From: Billgrantia gudaonensis
GTDB taxonomy: Bacteria > Pseudomonadota > Gammaproteobacteria > Pseudomonadales > Halomonadaceae
Length of the DNA stretch: 64,000 bases
Direction of reading: 5' to 3'
Assembly (NCBI RefSeq): GCF_900100195.1
Contig: NZ_FNES01000002.1
Location: forward strand, 186,001 to 250,000
Shown here: positions 28,001 to 35,028 of the stretch, piece by piece
Layout of the letters: the number at the start of each line of letters is the position of its first letter
Numbering within the stretch: the stretch's first letter is position 1
Made by a program: the position numbers and the translations under genes
Notes under the pieces: generated by a model
What the model was told of the DNA's origin: nothing
The model's input: only the letters and a program-made list of their open reading frames with translations
Databases searched by the model: none

Positions 28001-28113
28001 TCGCCGTGGTGTTCGGCCTGCTCAGCGCCACCGTGCTGGTACTGCTGGTGATTCCGGCGCTCTACGTGCTGTTCGACGACTGGGGGTTGGCGAAGGTGTC
28101 GGAGTGCCCATGA
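25015..28113 (+). CDS. RND efflux pump inner-membrane transporter (HAE1-like)
   Basis: The 1032-aa product has the RND plan: a first membrane helix, a large periplasmic loop (about 35-330), six helices, a second large loop (about 545-855) and five or six closing helices. The proton-relay aspartates are in MAIGIVMDDAIVITDN in the fourth helix, corresponding to AcrB Asp407/408. The second half repeats the pattern with SLAGIVVNNAILLIHFIKEHR. Length is typical. No outer-membrane channel gene is nearby, so a TolC-type protein encoded elsewhere is presumably used. Substrates are unknown. Co-transcribed with tetR and the adaptor. Confidence 0.93.
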   Translation: MIRWFAAHPTAANLLLVLLIAAGLFSAPSLERETFPDYRPVEVSVEVVYRGASAADVEDAVCRRLHEAVKGVEYLDEFVCMAQDNLASATATMQGGGDPIRFVSEIDTEVGAITELPARAEPPVVRELHRSDSVAAVAVSADMPARQLEEYALRLEERIMALSGVADVAIHGMSQRQWQVEVPGDVLGQHGLSASELARRIAAQSLDLPLGTLETPERDILLRFTDQRRSLSQLKSLVVMSDSAGGELTLGDIATLTETGERKEEKLRFNGEPALVLEVSKGLGDDALAVKERLEGLLDAERRRFDDGVSLTLTQDMTRIVRDRLQMLVANGLMGLALVVLVMSLFFRPRLALWAVLGLPAAFMGAFLVMGLAGLSLNMITLVALLMAIGIVMDDAIVITDNIAAHAGESATPLEAVVAGTRQVLPGVLSSFLTTASVFVPLSFLAGELGAVLEVLPVVLIAALAASLVEAFWILPHHLKSSVEYLQQDPDSRFRTAFDRGFERFREGVGRLADRTIRFRHAVLGTVLAVMLGSVGFMAGGHVGREAMPDIDGDVLEARILMPQGTPLERTEAVAERVEAAMRELDARFSPEQPEGRALIEAIQVRFNHNLSARETGPHVATVSVDLLTAERRTKSLDELTAAWREAIGEIEGLQRLIIQEPGFGPAGVPVEVRLTGEDLDAMKAAAHELAERLESYSAVYNVMDDQRLGKPQRAYSLAPGAHGLGLTADEVAGQLRAALLGEIADTQRIGEQEIEVLVRQAEADRDGLDDLADQTIMLPDGSQVPLSVVTEMAERREWARITRIDGRRTVTVEANVDARRASGQAIVDDLIGSGWLQDFREKHPDVEVTFEGQVASSAETGGSIGRALLIGLVGIFVILSFQFRSYVEPLIVMLSIPLAFIGAIWGHVIMGYYLSTPSLIGAASLAGIVVNNAILLIHFIKEHRARGLDAAAAAGRASRDRLRAILISSSTTIAGLLPLLAETSTQADAIKPLVIAVVFGLLSATVLVLLVIPALYVLFDDWGLAKVSECP

Positions 28114-28147
28114 TGGGTTGACCGATGGTGCATGGCGGCTATCCTAT

Positions 28148-28170
28148 AAGAAGTAATTCAAATGCATCTT
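28148..28170. promoter_or_regulatory. Near-consensus NsrR box upstream of the PpyR-like gene
   Basis: Two 11-base halves around one base (AAGAAGTAATT, C, AAATGCATCTT) match 20 of 22 positions of the gammaproteobacterial NsrR consensus; the right half is perfect. TTGACC (28118-28123) and TATCCT (28140-28145) form a -35/-10 pair with 16-base spacing, and the box covers the region just after the -10. NsrR is an NO-sensing Fe-S repressor, so the downstream gene should be derepressed by NO. Confidence 0.75.
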
Positions 28171-28238
28171 TTGTTGGCAGGAAGCGATGCCCATCGGTGG
28201 CCCTTGTCGTGGCCTGCCCAGAAGCGAGGAGGAGCCGT

Positions 28239-28475
28239 ATGCTGTTGCATTACTTCGAAGATCCCGGCCGAACCCATGCGCTAGGCGACACCCTGCTGAT
28301 ACTGGGGCTGGCATTGCTGGGGGCCGGCGTGATGGGCGGCTACGTGATCGACGACCGGCTGTCGCTGATGGTCCAGGTGCTGGCGCATATTCTGGTCATC
28401 GTCGGCCCTACTCTGGTCAAGATCGGGTACGTCATGCGTATCAACGCCCGGCATCGTCTGCATCTTGCTTATTGA
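28239..28475 (+). CDS. Small PpyR-like membrane protein
   Basis: The 78-aa product has two hydrophobic helices (about 16-36 and 45-66) joined by the short loop YVIDDRLS, and a basic C-terminus. It resembles what I recall of the Pseudomonas PpyR family of small membrane proteins found next to NO-detoxification genes; the assignment is from memory and moderate. GAGGAGG lies just before the ATG. The NsrR-type box 70 bases upstream supports a nitrosative-stress role. Biochemical function is unknown. Confidence 0.7.
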   Translation: MLLHYFEDPGRTHALGDTLLILGLALLGAGVMGGYVIDDRLSLMVQVLAHILVIVGPTLVKIGYVMRINARHRLHLAY

Positions 28476-28793
28476 GGCCCACCGCTTTCCGATCGACAGT
28501 CGCGCTGCCGACACGGACGAGCGCATGGCCGATCTCGACGATCCGTCCAGCGTGTTCCGCTGTCGGCAGATCGCCAACTTCACCTGGGTATGCCTCAAGG
28601 GTCTCGACCCGATGCGCGCCATTGGCCGGATCGAGGCGATGCTACTGGCACGTGGAACCTGACACTCGCCGACGTGGCCCTCGCCGGGGTTGCAGACCCA
28701 CGATATCGCTCGATGGAGGTCATTGAAGGAGACATGACGTACAGCGGATGTGCACTGAAGCACCACAACGACAAGCAACGAGGAGGTTGCGAT
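28476..28793. other. 318-base stretch without a convincing gene
   Basis: Only a short frame with a TTG start, overlapping the preceding gene and continuing to 28662, is open here; it has no ribosome site and no recognisable product. The end (28781-28786) holds the AGGAGG ribosome site of the next gene. No hairpin with a T tract or known operator was found, so the stretch may be a leader between two co-transcribed genes. Confidence 0.4.
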
Positions 28794-29141
28794 ATGAACA
28801 TGACCGTGAAGATGATGCAGCGGCGCATGCCGTTGGCCGTACTGCTCTCCATTCTGTTGGGAGCGAGCGTGTTGGGAAGCCCGATCTGGGCCGATGAGCA
28901 CGGCGACGGCGAGGCAGAGAGCTGGTTGCCCAGCCTGGTCACGGAAACGCCGCAGGCGGGGTTCGCTCTGGCGGTTACCCTTTCGCAGAAAGGGGTGGCG
29001 ACGACTCAGACCGATGGCGAAGTGCGCCAGGCATTGCGCCCTGAATATGCCGAAGATCCGGACAGTCTGATTGCCGTATCGCAGGTCATTGCCACACACT
29101 TCCAGACGGTCGCCGCGGCCAACGATTACTGGCGCGACTGA
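28794..29141 (+). CDS. Small exported protein of unknown function
   Basis: The 115-aa product starts with a clear Sec signal peptide (basic MNMTVKMMQRR, hydrophobic PLAVLLSILLGASVLG, cleavage near SPIWA-DEH), leaving a mature acidic protein of about 82 residues with no cysteine or metal motif. I do not recognise a family. A strong AGGAGG ribosome site lies eight bases before the ATG. It may be co-transcribed with the PpyR-like gene from the NsrR-controlled promoter, since no promoter stands out in the intervening 318 bases. A strong terminator follows. Confidence 0.6.
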   Translation: MNMTVKMMQRRMPLAVLLSILLGASVLGSPIWADEHGDGEAESWLPSLVTETPQAGFALAVTLSQKGVATTQTDGEVRQALRPEYAEDPDSLIAVSQVIATHFQTVAAANDYWRD

Positions 29142-29178
29142 CGCGACCCGACCTGTTCGCTGAAGCCATCCCTTCCTA

Positions 29179-29217
29179 ATGCAGCGAGGCCCCGGTCAAA
29201 CCGGGGCCTCGCTGCAT
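29179..29217. terminator. Bidirectional terminator hairpin
   Basis: Perfect 18-base arms flank a CAA loop (inner stem GAGGCCCCGGT/ACCGGGGCCTC). It stands between the exported-protein gene and the convergent YIP1 gene. No T tract follows on either side. Confidence 0.75.
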
Positions 29218-29236
29218 CGTGGCCAAGCGTTGCGCA

Positions 29237-29803
29237 TCAATACGCCCAGACGATGGCCATCAACAGCCCCCAGGCCAGCACCCCGGCGGCCATGATGGTG
29301 TAGGTGGCCGACATGGTCGTCACGTCGTTGTCGCTGCGTGCGCACAGCGCCTGCAGGCCGTGGTAGACCAGGCTGCAGGAGATGCCCAGTGCCACCAGCA
29401 CCGCCAGGGCATTGAGCAGCAGGCTGGGAATCAGCAGCACGATGGCCGAGGACCACAGTGGCAGCGGCGCCAGGGCGGCCAGCAAATAGGCATCGTGGTA
29501 GCCGATCGACAGTTCGCGGGTGCCATTGACCACGGCGTGGATCAGCCAGCCCATCACGCAGAAGGTGAGTAGCTCGGCGAGAAACAGGATGGTGGTGATG
29601 AAGCGCCACTCCCGCTCGCCGAAGCCGGCCACGAACTCGTTGCCGTAATGCGTGCCGGCATAGTAGAGCAGGACCGGCGGAAGCAGCGACATGGGCAGCA
29701 CCAGGCACCAGGCCAGCACGGCGATCGAGGGCTTGCGGCGCTGCAGCTCCTTCCATCCCGCCTGGCGGGTGAAGGGCAGTTTGATCACGGTGACGGGATT
29801 CAT
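29237..29803 (-). CDS. YIP1-family integral membrane protein
   Basis: The 188-aa product has five predicted membrane helices and resembles the bacterial YIP1 (DUF1282-type) family, with the N-terminal pattern in which a soluble stretch (about 1-25, GWKELQRRKPS) precedes helix one (LAWCLVLPMSLLPPVLLYYAG). The molecular role of the family is not established. It is divergent from a MarR-type regulator, and two palindromes in the shared region suggest that regulator controls it. The ATG at 29803 has AAGAGGA upstream. Confidence 0.72.
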   Translation of the reverse strand: MNPVTVIKLPFTRQAGWKELQRRKPSIAVLAWCLVLPMSLLPPVLLYYAGTHYGNEFVAGFGEREWRFITTILFLAELLTFCVMGWLIHAVVNGTRELSIGYHDAYLLAALAPLPLWSSAIVLLIPSLLLNALAVLVALGISCSLVYHGLQALCARSDNDVTTMSATYTIMAAGVLAWGLLMAIVWAY

Positions 29804-29842
29804 GACTGCGTCCTCTTGACGTCAGGGATGTGAGGATTCAAA

Positions 29843-29880
29843 AATATCAATCTATGATATTATTGGTTAATCATTAGCCA
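29843..29880. promoter_or_regulatory. Two inverted repeats in the YIP1-marR divergent region
   Basis: AATATC-N7-GATATT at 29843-29861 and TGGTTAAT-C-ATTAGCCA at 29864-29880 (seven of eight pairs) lie side by side in the AT-rich centre of an otherwise GC-rich 125-base gap. Size and place suit MarR-family operators controlling both genes. Confidence 0.5.
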
Positions 29881-29928
29881 CCGTCCGGTGGTCTGTCAAG
29901 CCGAGAGGCGCCGGACTCTGCCCTACGG

Positions 29929-30366
29929 ATGCTGTCCATGTGCGATGACGCCTTGACCAAACGGGATTACGAACGGCTCTCCCACTTTCGCTATCAGCTG
30001 CGCTGCTTTCTGCGTGCCAGCGAGGACATCTGCCAACAACACGGCTTGACCGCACTGCAGTACCAATTGTTGCTGCACCTGAAAGGGTTCGCCGAGCGCG
30101 AATGGGCCACGGTGGGCGAGCTCGCCGAGCGGCTGCAGGCCAAGCACCACGGCACGGTGATGCTGGTCGATCGCTGCGCGCAGTTGGGCCTGGTGGAGCG
30201 TCGTCCCGGACGTCACGACCGCCGACGCAGCGAAGTCCATCTGCTGCCCAAGGGAAACAGGCTGGTCGAGAAGATCGCGGGGCTGCACCAGCCGGAGCTG
30301 CGGCACCTGCAGGAGGAGTTCCAACTGCCGGGATGGCCCGAGGTCGCCAAGCGCCACGACGACTGA
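29929..30366 (+). CDS. MarR-family transcriptional regulator
   Basis: The 145-aa winged-helix protein shows the MarR pattern: LTALQYQLLLHLKGF, then VGELAERLQAKHHGTVMLVDRCAQLGLVERRPGRHDRRRSEVHL with the wing DRR residues. Ligand is unknown. Two in-frame ATG codons (29929 and 29938) are possible starts and neither has a good ribosome site. It is divergent from the YIP1 gene and upstream of a P450 gene in the same direction, but the P450 has its own FNR-type promoter. Confidence 0.85.
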   Translation: MLSMCDDALTKRDYERLSHFRYQLRCFLRASEDICQQHGLTALQYQLLLHLKGFAEREWATVGELAERLQAKHHGTVMLVDRCAQLGLVERRPGRHDRRRSEVHLLPKGNRLVEKIAGLHQPELRHLQEEFQLPGWPEVAKRHDD

Positions 30367-30390
30367 GTGCCCGCTTCGATTGGACATGGG

Positions 30391-30404
30391 CTGATGTGCG
30401 TCAA
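30391..30404. promoter_or_regulatory. FNR/DNR-type box upstream of the P450 gene
   Basis: CTGAT-N4-GTCAA matches 8 of 10 consensus positions. A TGTGAT element at 30427-30432 gives the class II geometry, with a start site near 30439 and the box centre near -41.5. The P450 ATG is at 30510. This would place the P450 in the anaerobic or NO-induced regulon. Confidence 0.55.
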
Positions 30405-30509
30405 AGCGCCTTTCCTCGACATTTGGTGTGATGCGTTACCACGACCTCCCTCGCCTGTGAGTTGCGGCGCTGGTCGGTGATGACCGCTTTCATCCGAGAA
30501 GGAGAGACC

Positions 30510-31676
30510 ATGAACGAAACGACCGATGCGGTGCATCAGGACTGGGATCCTCGTGCCGAGTCCGTGCTCGACGACCAGATCGCCGCCTACGATGCCATGC
30601 GCAGTCGCTGCCCCGTGGCCTACAGCGACTACCTGCAGTGGTCGCTGTTCCGCCATGCCGACGTGAAGCGCGTGCTCGAAGACCACGACACCTTCAGCAA
30701 CGCGGCGAGCCGGCATCTTTCCGTCCCCAATGCCATGGACCCGCCCGAGCACACTCGCTTCCGGCGTCTCATCGAGCCCTATTTCGGCCCCGGTCCCATG
30801 GCGGCATTCGAGCCGCATTGTCGTGAGATCGCCGAGAGCCTGGTGGCCCGCCTGCCCGAATCGGGCGAGATCGAGGCCATGGCCGAGCTGGGTCAGAATT
30901 TCGCCCTGGAGATCCAGTGCGCCTTCATGGGCTGGCCGACGGGCCTGCATGAGCCGCTGCGCGACTGGACGCGCCGCCAGCACGCCGCCACCCTGGCCGG
31001 CGATCGCCAGGCGCTGGGCGAGCTGGCGCTGGAGTTCGACGGGGTGATTCGCGACCTGCTGGAAACCCGTCGCGCTGCCGGCGATGCCGCGCCTGATGAC
31101 GTGACCACGAGGATCATGAACGAAACCGTCGAGGGGCGAGCGCTGAGCGATGAAGAGATCGTCAGCATCCTGCGCAACTGGACGGTGGGCGAGCTGGGCA
31201 CCATCTCGGCCAGCATCGGCATATTGATGCGCTATCTCGCCGACCATCCCCAGTTGCAGGCCCGGCTGCGTGGCGAGCCAGAGCTCCTGCCCCCGGCCAT
31301 CGACGAGATCCTGCGCATCGATGCACCGCTGATGTCCAACCGCCGACGCACCACGCGACCGGTGGAGATCGGCGGGCGACACATTCCCGCCGGTGAGCGG
31401 CTGACGATCCTGTGGGGCTCGGCCAACCGTGACGAGGCAGTGTTCGGCGACCCGGACGCGTTCCGCCTCGACCGTGACCCCGAGGACAACCTGCTTTACG
31501 GTGCCGGCATCCACGTCTGCCCCGGCGCGCCGCTGGCGCGCATGGAGCTCAAGCTGTTCATGGAGGCGTTGCTGGCCGATACCGTGCAGTTGAAGCCGAT
31601 ACCGGAAAAGCCGGCCGTACGCGCCAAGTTCCCCGCCGGCGGCTATTCTGCGGTACCGCTGCGGGTGACGCGCTGA
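30510..31676 (+). CDS. Cytochrome P450
   Basis: The 388-aa soluble bacterial P450 has the heme-thiolate motif YGAGIHVCPGAPLAR (Cys337), the ExxR pair EILR (Glu266, Arg269) and an unusual I-helix NWTVGELGTISASIG (about 223-237). If Thr231 is the usual I-helix threonine, the acid before it is replaced by Gly230. GAAGGAGAG precedes the ATG at 30510. No ferredoxin or reductase gene is adjacent. It lies between a MarR gene and the heme d1 cluster, behind an FNR/DNR-type box, which is odd for an oxygen-using monooxygenase. Substrate is unknown; peroxide-driven or NO chemistry are untested possibilities. Confidence 0.9.
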   Translation: MNETTDAVHQDWDPRAESVLDDQIAAYDAMRSRCPVAYSDYLQWSLFRHADVKRVLEDHDTFSNAASRHLSVPNAMDPPEHTRFRRLIEPYFGPGPMAAFEPHCREIAESLVARLPESGEIEAMAELGQNFALEIQCAFMGWPTGLHEPLRDWTRRQHAATLAGDRQALGELALEFDGVIRDLLETRRAAGDAAPDDVTTRIMNETVEGRALSDEEIVSILRNWTVGELGTISASIGILMRYLADHPQLQARLRGEPELLPPAIDEILRIDAPLMSNRRRTTRPVEIGGRHIPAGERLTILWGSANRDEAVFGDPDAFRLDRDPEDNLLYGAGIHVCPGAPLARMELKLFMEALLADTVQLKPIPEKPAVRAKFPAGGYSAVPLRVTR

Positions 31677-31711
31677 GGCCGAGGAGCGTCACGCAGCGGC
31701 GATCCCAGCAG

Positions 31712-31740
31712 CAGGGCCCGGGTCGATGACCCGGGCCCTG
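31712..31740. terminator. Bidirectional terminator between the P450 gene and nirF
   Basis: Perfect 13-base arms (CAGGGCCCGGGTC and complement) flank a GAT loop, between two converging genes. No T tract is evident. Confidence 0.7.
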
Positions 31741-31756
31741 GCGTTTGTCGGGGCGC

Positions 31757-32977
31757 TTACAGACCGATGCGATGTGCCCGGTAGGTGAAGAACACGCCGC
31801 TGGGCGATTCGGCCTCGAGGGTGGCCAGCTTCTCGAAGGTGCGGGTGTCGTAGACGGTGACGGTATCGCTGTCGCGGGCCGAGATCCAGATGTGCTCGCC
31901 GCGCGGGGTGAATTCCTTGTGCAGCACCGAATCGCCGGGCGAGAGGGTCTCGATCACTTCGTGAGTCCGGCTGTCGATGACCTGTACCGCGTCGTTGTCG
32001 GGGTGGGCGAAGGTGACCCACACCTGGCGTTCGTCGGGGCGGCTCATCACGAAGATCGGCTGACCCTGTACCTCGATGCGGTCGGTAAGCGACCAGTCGT
32101 CGGTGTCGGCGACGAGCACCTCGTGGCGCCCCACCGCCGGGAAGAAGGCCTGGTCGCCGGCCATGGCCCAGCCTTCCAGATGCGGCATCTTGTAGACCGG
32201 CAGGCGCTCCTCGCCGCGGCCGTAGTCGGGCAGGATGCGCTGGACGCCTTTCTCGGGGTGCCACAGGTCGAGCAGCGCCATGCCGTCCTCGCCGAACAGC
32301 CCCGCTATGTAGTAACGGCCGTTGGCGGTGATCAGGGCATCGTAGGGCTGGCTGCCGATGTCGCGGTACTTGGTCACCTCCGGTTCGTCGCCGCTCATGT
32401 CCAGCACCCAGATCTGGTTCGCCTCGAAGAGGCTGAACACGAAGCGGTTGCCGGGGGCGTCCACCACGCCCACCACCTTGGCCTGGGCGGTTTCGCCTTC
32501 GTCCGTTTCATAGTCGGCGGGTACGTCGGCGACCAGCTCCAGCGTTTCGGCATCGAACACCTTGACGCCGCCGGGCTCGTAGTTGCCCACCGCGACGTAG
32601 CGACCGTCCTGGGAGATGGCGCCGCCGATGCTGTTGCCCGACTGGATGATACGACCGTCGATCTCGCCGGTGAGCAGGTCTAGGCGCGTGAGCCCGCCGT
32701 CGCGGCCGAACACGAAGGCGTGGCGGGCGTCGCGGCTGAATTTCACCGAAGCGTGGGAAAGATCGCCGAAGCCATCGACGTGCTCGAGCACGCTCTTCTC
32801 GGTGGTATCGACCAGCGCCACGCTACCGGTGGCGCGCTCGATCACCACGCCGAGATCGCCGGTTCCGCGAAGCACGGGGGCATCGTCGCCGCTGGTTTCT
32901 GCTACGGCCGGAGTGGCCGTCAGCAGGGCCAGGCCGGCAGCGGCGAACAGGGTCTTGAGCGAAGCGGAAATGGGCAT
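31757..32977 (-). CDS. nirF: Heme d1 biosynthesis protein NirF
   Basis: The 406-aa exported protein has a signal peptide (about 1-26, AAAGLALLTATPAVA-ETS) and a beta-propeller related to the d1 domain of cytochrome cd1 (VVIERATGSVALVD, HASVKFSRDARHAFVFGRDG, KMPHLEGWAM). NirF binds a heme d1 precursor and acts in late d1 synthesis. No heme c motif is present, which separates it from NirN and NirS. The ATG at 32977 has AGGAGAG upstream; it follows nirC by ten bases. Confidence 0.94.
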   Translation of the reverse strand: MPISASLKTLFAAAGLALLTATPAVAETSGDDAPVLRGTGDLGVVIERATGSVALVDTTEKSVLEHVDGFGDLSHASVKFSRDARHAFVFGRDGGLTRLDLLTGEIDGRIIQSGNSIGGAISQDGRYVAVGNYEPGGVKVFDAETLELVADVPADYETDEGETAQAKVVGVVDAPGNRFVFSLFEANQIWVLDMSGDEPEVTKYRDIGSQPYDALITANGRYYIAGLFGEDGMALLDLWHPEKGVQRILPDYGRGEERLPVYKMPHLEGWAMAGDQAFFPAVGRHEVLVADTDDWSLTDRIEVQGQPIFVMSRPDERQVWVTFAHPDNDAVQVIDSRTHEVIETLSPGDSVLHKEFTPRGEHIWISARDSDTVTVYDTRTFEKLATLEAESPSGVFFTYRAHRIGL

Positions 32978-32987
32978 CGGGTCTCTC

Positions 32988-33323
32988 CTAATCCACCGTT
33001 TCGAGGGGGTTGTCGGTCTGCAGGTGCTCGGCGATCCAGCGGGCGTCGGATTCATCGATCAGCGCACCCCACCCCGGCATGGCGGTGCCGGGGATACCGC
33101 TCAGGATGAGGTGGCTGAGCGCCTCGACGTCGTATTCGTTCATGCGATCGCGGGGCAGGGCCGGCCCCAGCCCGCCGCGTAGCGTCATTCCATGGCAGGA
33201 GCCGCAGTCCTGATAGAGCAGTGTCTCCAGTTCGGCCCGACGTTCGGCGTCGGGGGCCGGCGTCTCTGCCTGGGCTACCGGCGGTATCAGCAGAGCGCAG
33301 AGCAGCAGGGGCAGCAAGTGCAT
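32988..33323 (-). CDS. nirC: c-type cytochrome NirC
   Basis: The 111-aa periplasmic monoheme cytochrome has a signal peptide (about 1-19, LLPLLLCALLIPPVAQA), a CGSCH heme motif (Cys40, Cys43, His44) and the distal methionine region PGTAMPGWG. NirC donates electrons to nitrite reductase or takes part in d1 maturation in pseudomonads. First gene of a nirC-nirF pair divergent from nirDLGHJEN, with an FNR/DNR-type box in the shared promoter region. Confidence 0.92.
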   Translation of the reverse strand: MHLLPLLLCALLIPPVAQAETPAPDAERRAELETLLYQDCGSCHGMTLRGGLGPALPRDRMNEYDVEALSHLILSGIPGTAMPGWGALIDESDARWIAEHLQTDNPLETVD

Positions 33324-33403
33324 GGAAAGCCTCGGATGCAGGATGAACGGTGCGTCGGTGAAGGACGCTCGAGCGAGTGTCCCGCCGCGGCAGCGGCGTT
33401 GCT

Positions 33404-33417
33404 TTGACCGGCGTCAA
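33404..33417. promoter_or_regulatory. FNR/DNR-type box for nirC-nirF
   Basis: TTGAC-N4-GTCAA is fully symmetric and matches 8 of 10 consensus positions, the form common at denitrification promoters. It is the nirC-proximal of two such boxes in the 253-base divergent gap; its centre is 87 bases from the nirC start. Confidence 0.75.
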
Positions 33418-33474
33418 TGGCAGTGGGGTTCGTCATGTCGTAGCGGCATAAAAGGCATATGGCGGATACCTCTT

Positions 33475-33488
33475 TTGACCTGTGTCAA
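33475..33488. promoter_or_regulatory. FNR/DNR-type box for nirDLGHJEN
   Basis: A second symmetric TTGAC-N4-GTCAA, 71 bases from the first and about 95 bases before the nirD start. One box per direction suggests both divergent transcripts depend on a DNR/FNR-type activator. Confidence 0.75.
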
Positions 33489-33576
33489 CGCCAGCGGCGA
33501 TCATCGCTTGCCGAGTGAATGTGGCATGTAAGATACCACTGAGCCAGATCATTCCACTCGACCCCCGGTGACTGCC

Positions 33577-34050
33577 ATGGTCGCACTCGATGCACTCGAT
33601 CGACGCCTCATCGACGCCTATCAGCGTGACCTGCCGCTGTGCGAGCGCCCCTTTGCGGTCATGGCCGAGCGGCTCGGTGAGAGCGAAGCGGTGGTGCTGT
33701 CTCGGCTCGAGCGTCTGGCGGCCGCAGGCGTGCTGAGCCGGGTGGGGCCGGTGTTCGACCACGCCCGGGCCGGGGCCAGCCTGCTGGCTGCCGTGGCCGT
33801 GCCGGAGGCCGAGCGCGATGCCGTTGCCGCCCGTATCAGCGAGTCCGTCGGAGTGAATCACAACTACGCCCGTGAGCACCGCTACAACCTGTGGTTCGTG
33901 ATGACCGCTGCCGATGAGCAGCAGCTCGACGCCCGGCTCGATGCCCTGGAAGCCGAGCTGGGCCATCCGGTGCTGCGTTTGCCGATGATCGAGGCGTTTC
34001 ACATCGACCTCGGCTTTCCCATTCCCTGGTACGAGCTGGAGCGCGCATGA
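33577..34050 (+). CDS. nirD: Siroheme decarboxylase subunit NirD
   Basis: The 157-aa AsnC/Lrp-type protein has an N-terminal winged helix (about 10-60) and a RAM-like domain with YAREHRYNLWFVM. In denitrifiers NirD, L, G and H form the siroheme decarboxylase that makes didecarboxysiroheme in the heme d1 path. NirD and NirG belong to one sequence type (REHR-N-WFV), NirL and NirH to the other, and their alternation here fits D-L-G-H order. An upstream GTG at 33568 is an alternative start; no strong ribosome site decides. It overlaps nirL by four bases. Confidence 0.88.
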   Translation: MVALDALDRRLIDAYQRDLPLCERPFAVMAERLGESEAVVLSRLERLAAAGVLSRVGPVFDHARAGASLLAAVAVPEAERDAVAARISESVGVNHNYAREHRYNLWFVMTAADEQQLDARLDALEAELGHPVLRLPMIEAFHIDLGFPIPWYELERA

Positions 34051-34574
34051 GCCAAACCGGATCTCGCCAGGCGGCCGAATGCCGGCTGCGTGCCCGGCTC
34101 GAGCAGGGGCTGCCGCTCACGTCTCGCCCGTGGCAGGCACTGGCCGAGCAGTGCGGACTCTCCGAAAGCGAGGTGTTGGCCTGCGTCGAGCGCTGGCGAG
34201 CCGAGGGCCTGATCAAACGCCTGGGCCTGGTGGTGCGTCACCGTGCGCTGGGCATCGACGCCAACGCCATGGTGGTGTGGGACGTACCCGACGACGCCGT
34301 GAAAGAGCTGGGACGCCGGCTGGCTGCCGAGCCGGCGGTCACGCTCTGCTACCGGCGTCCGCGGCGCCCCGGCTGGCCCTACAACCTGTTCTGCATGATC
34401 CATGGCACCCGTCGCGAGCAGGTCGAGGCGCAGCTCGCCGAGATCGTCGCCCGCCAGGGCCTCGAGGCCATCCCCCATAGCGTGCTGTTCAGTCACCGGG
34501 CCTACAAGCAGTGTGGCGGCCGCTTTACCCAAGAGGAGTCTAGCCATGAGTGCAGAGTCCACCACCCGGCCTGA
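34047..34574 (+). CDS. nirL: Siroheme decarboxylase subunit NirL
   Basis: The 175-aa Lrp-type protein of the NirL/NirH group is recognised by CYRRPRRPGWPYNLFCMIHG (about 108-127), where NirD and NirG have REHR-N-WFV. It pairs with NirD in decarboxylation of siroheme propionate-side acetates. It overlaps nirD by four bases and nirG by 29 bases, indicating tight translational coupling. Confidence 0.88.
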   Translation: MSQTGSRQAAECRLRARLEQGLPLTSRPWQALAEQCGLSESEVLACVERWRAEGLIKRLGLVVRHRALGIDANAMVVWDVPDDAVKELGRRLAAEPAVTLCYRRPRRPGWPYNLFCMIHGTRREQVEAQLAEIVARQGLEAIPHSVLFSHRAYKQCGGRFTQEESSHECRVHHPA

Positions 34575-35028
34575 GCCGGCCGCGCTGGATGCCGCCGACC
34601 GACGCATCATCAACCGTCTGCAGGAGGGGCTGCCACTGGTGGCGTCGCCTTATGCAAGCGTGGCGGCCGAGATCGGGCTCTCCGAGGGCGAGCTGCTCTA
34701 TCGTCTCGAGCGGCTGCTGGAGAGCGGCGTGCTGAGTCGCTTCGGGCCGATGTATCACGCCGAGCGGCTGGGCGGCGGCCTGACCCTGGCCGCACTGGCG
34801 GTGCCCGAATCCGAGTACCCGCGAGTCACCGAGCTGGTCAACGCCTTTCCCGAAGTGGCCCATAACTACCGCCGCGAGCATCGGCTCAACATGTGGTTCG
34901 TGCTGGCCACCGAAACCCCGGCACGCATCGATGAGACGATCGCCGAGATCGAGGCGGCGACCGGTCTGCCCGTCTACAACATGCCCAAGCAGGAGGAATT
35001 CCATGTCCGTCTCCACCTGCCCGTCTGA
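34546..35028 (+). CDS. nirG: Siroheme decarboxylase subunit NirG
   Basis: The 160-aa product is of the NirD/NirG type (winged helix, then NYRREHRLNMWFVL). The ATG at 34546 is preferred because AAGAGGAG lies at 34531-34538 and the N-terminus then aligns with the other family members; a frame extending further upstream runs through nirL. It overlaps nirL by 29 and nirH by 26 bases. Confidence 0.87.
   Translation: MSAESTTRPEPAALDAADRRIINRLQEGLPLVASPYASVAAEIGLSEGELLYRLERLLESGVLSRFGPMYHAERLGGGLTLAALAVPESEYPRVTELVNAFPEVAHNYRREHRLNMWFVLATETPARIDETIAEIEAATGLPVYNMPKQEEFHVRLHLPV

Noticed and set aside
28465-28662. Possible 65-codon gene after the PpyR-like gene
   Set aside because: Starts with TTG inside the preceding gene, has no ribosome site and no family features.
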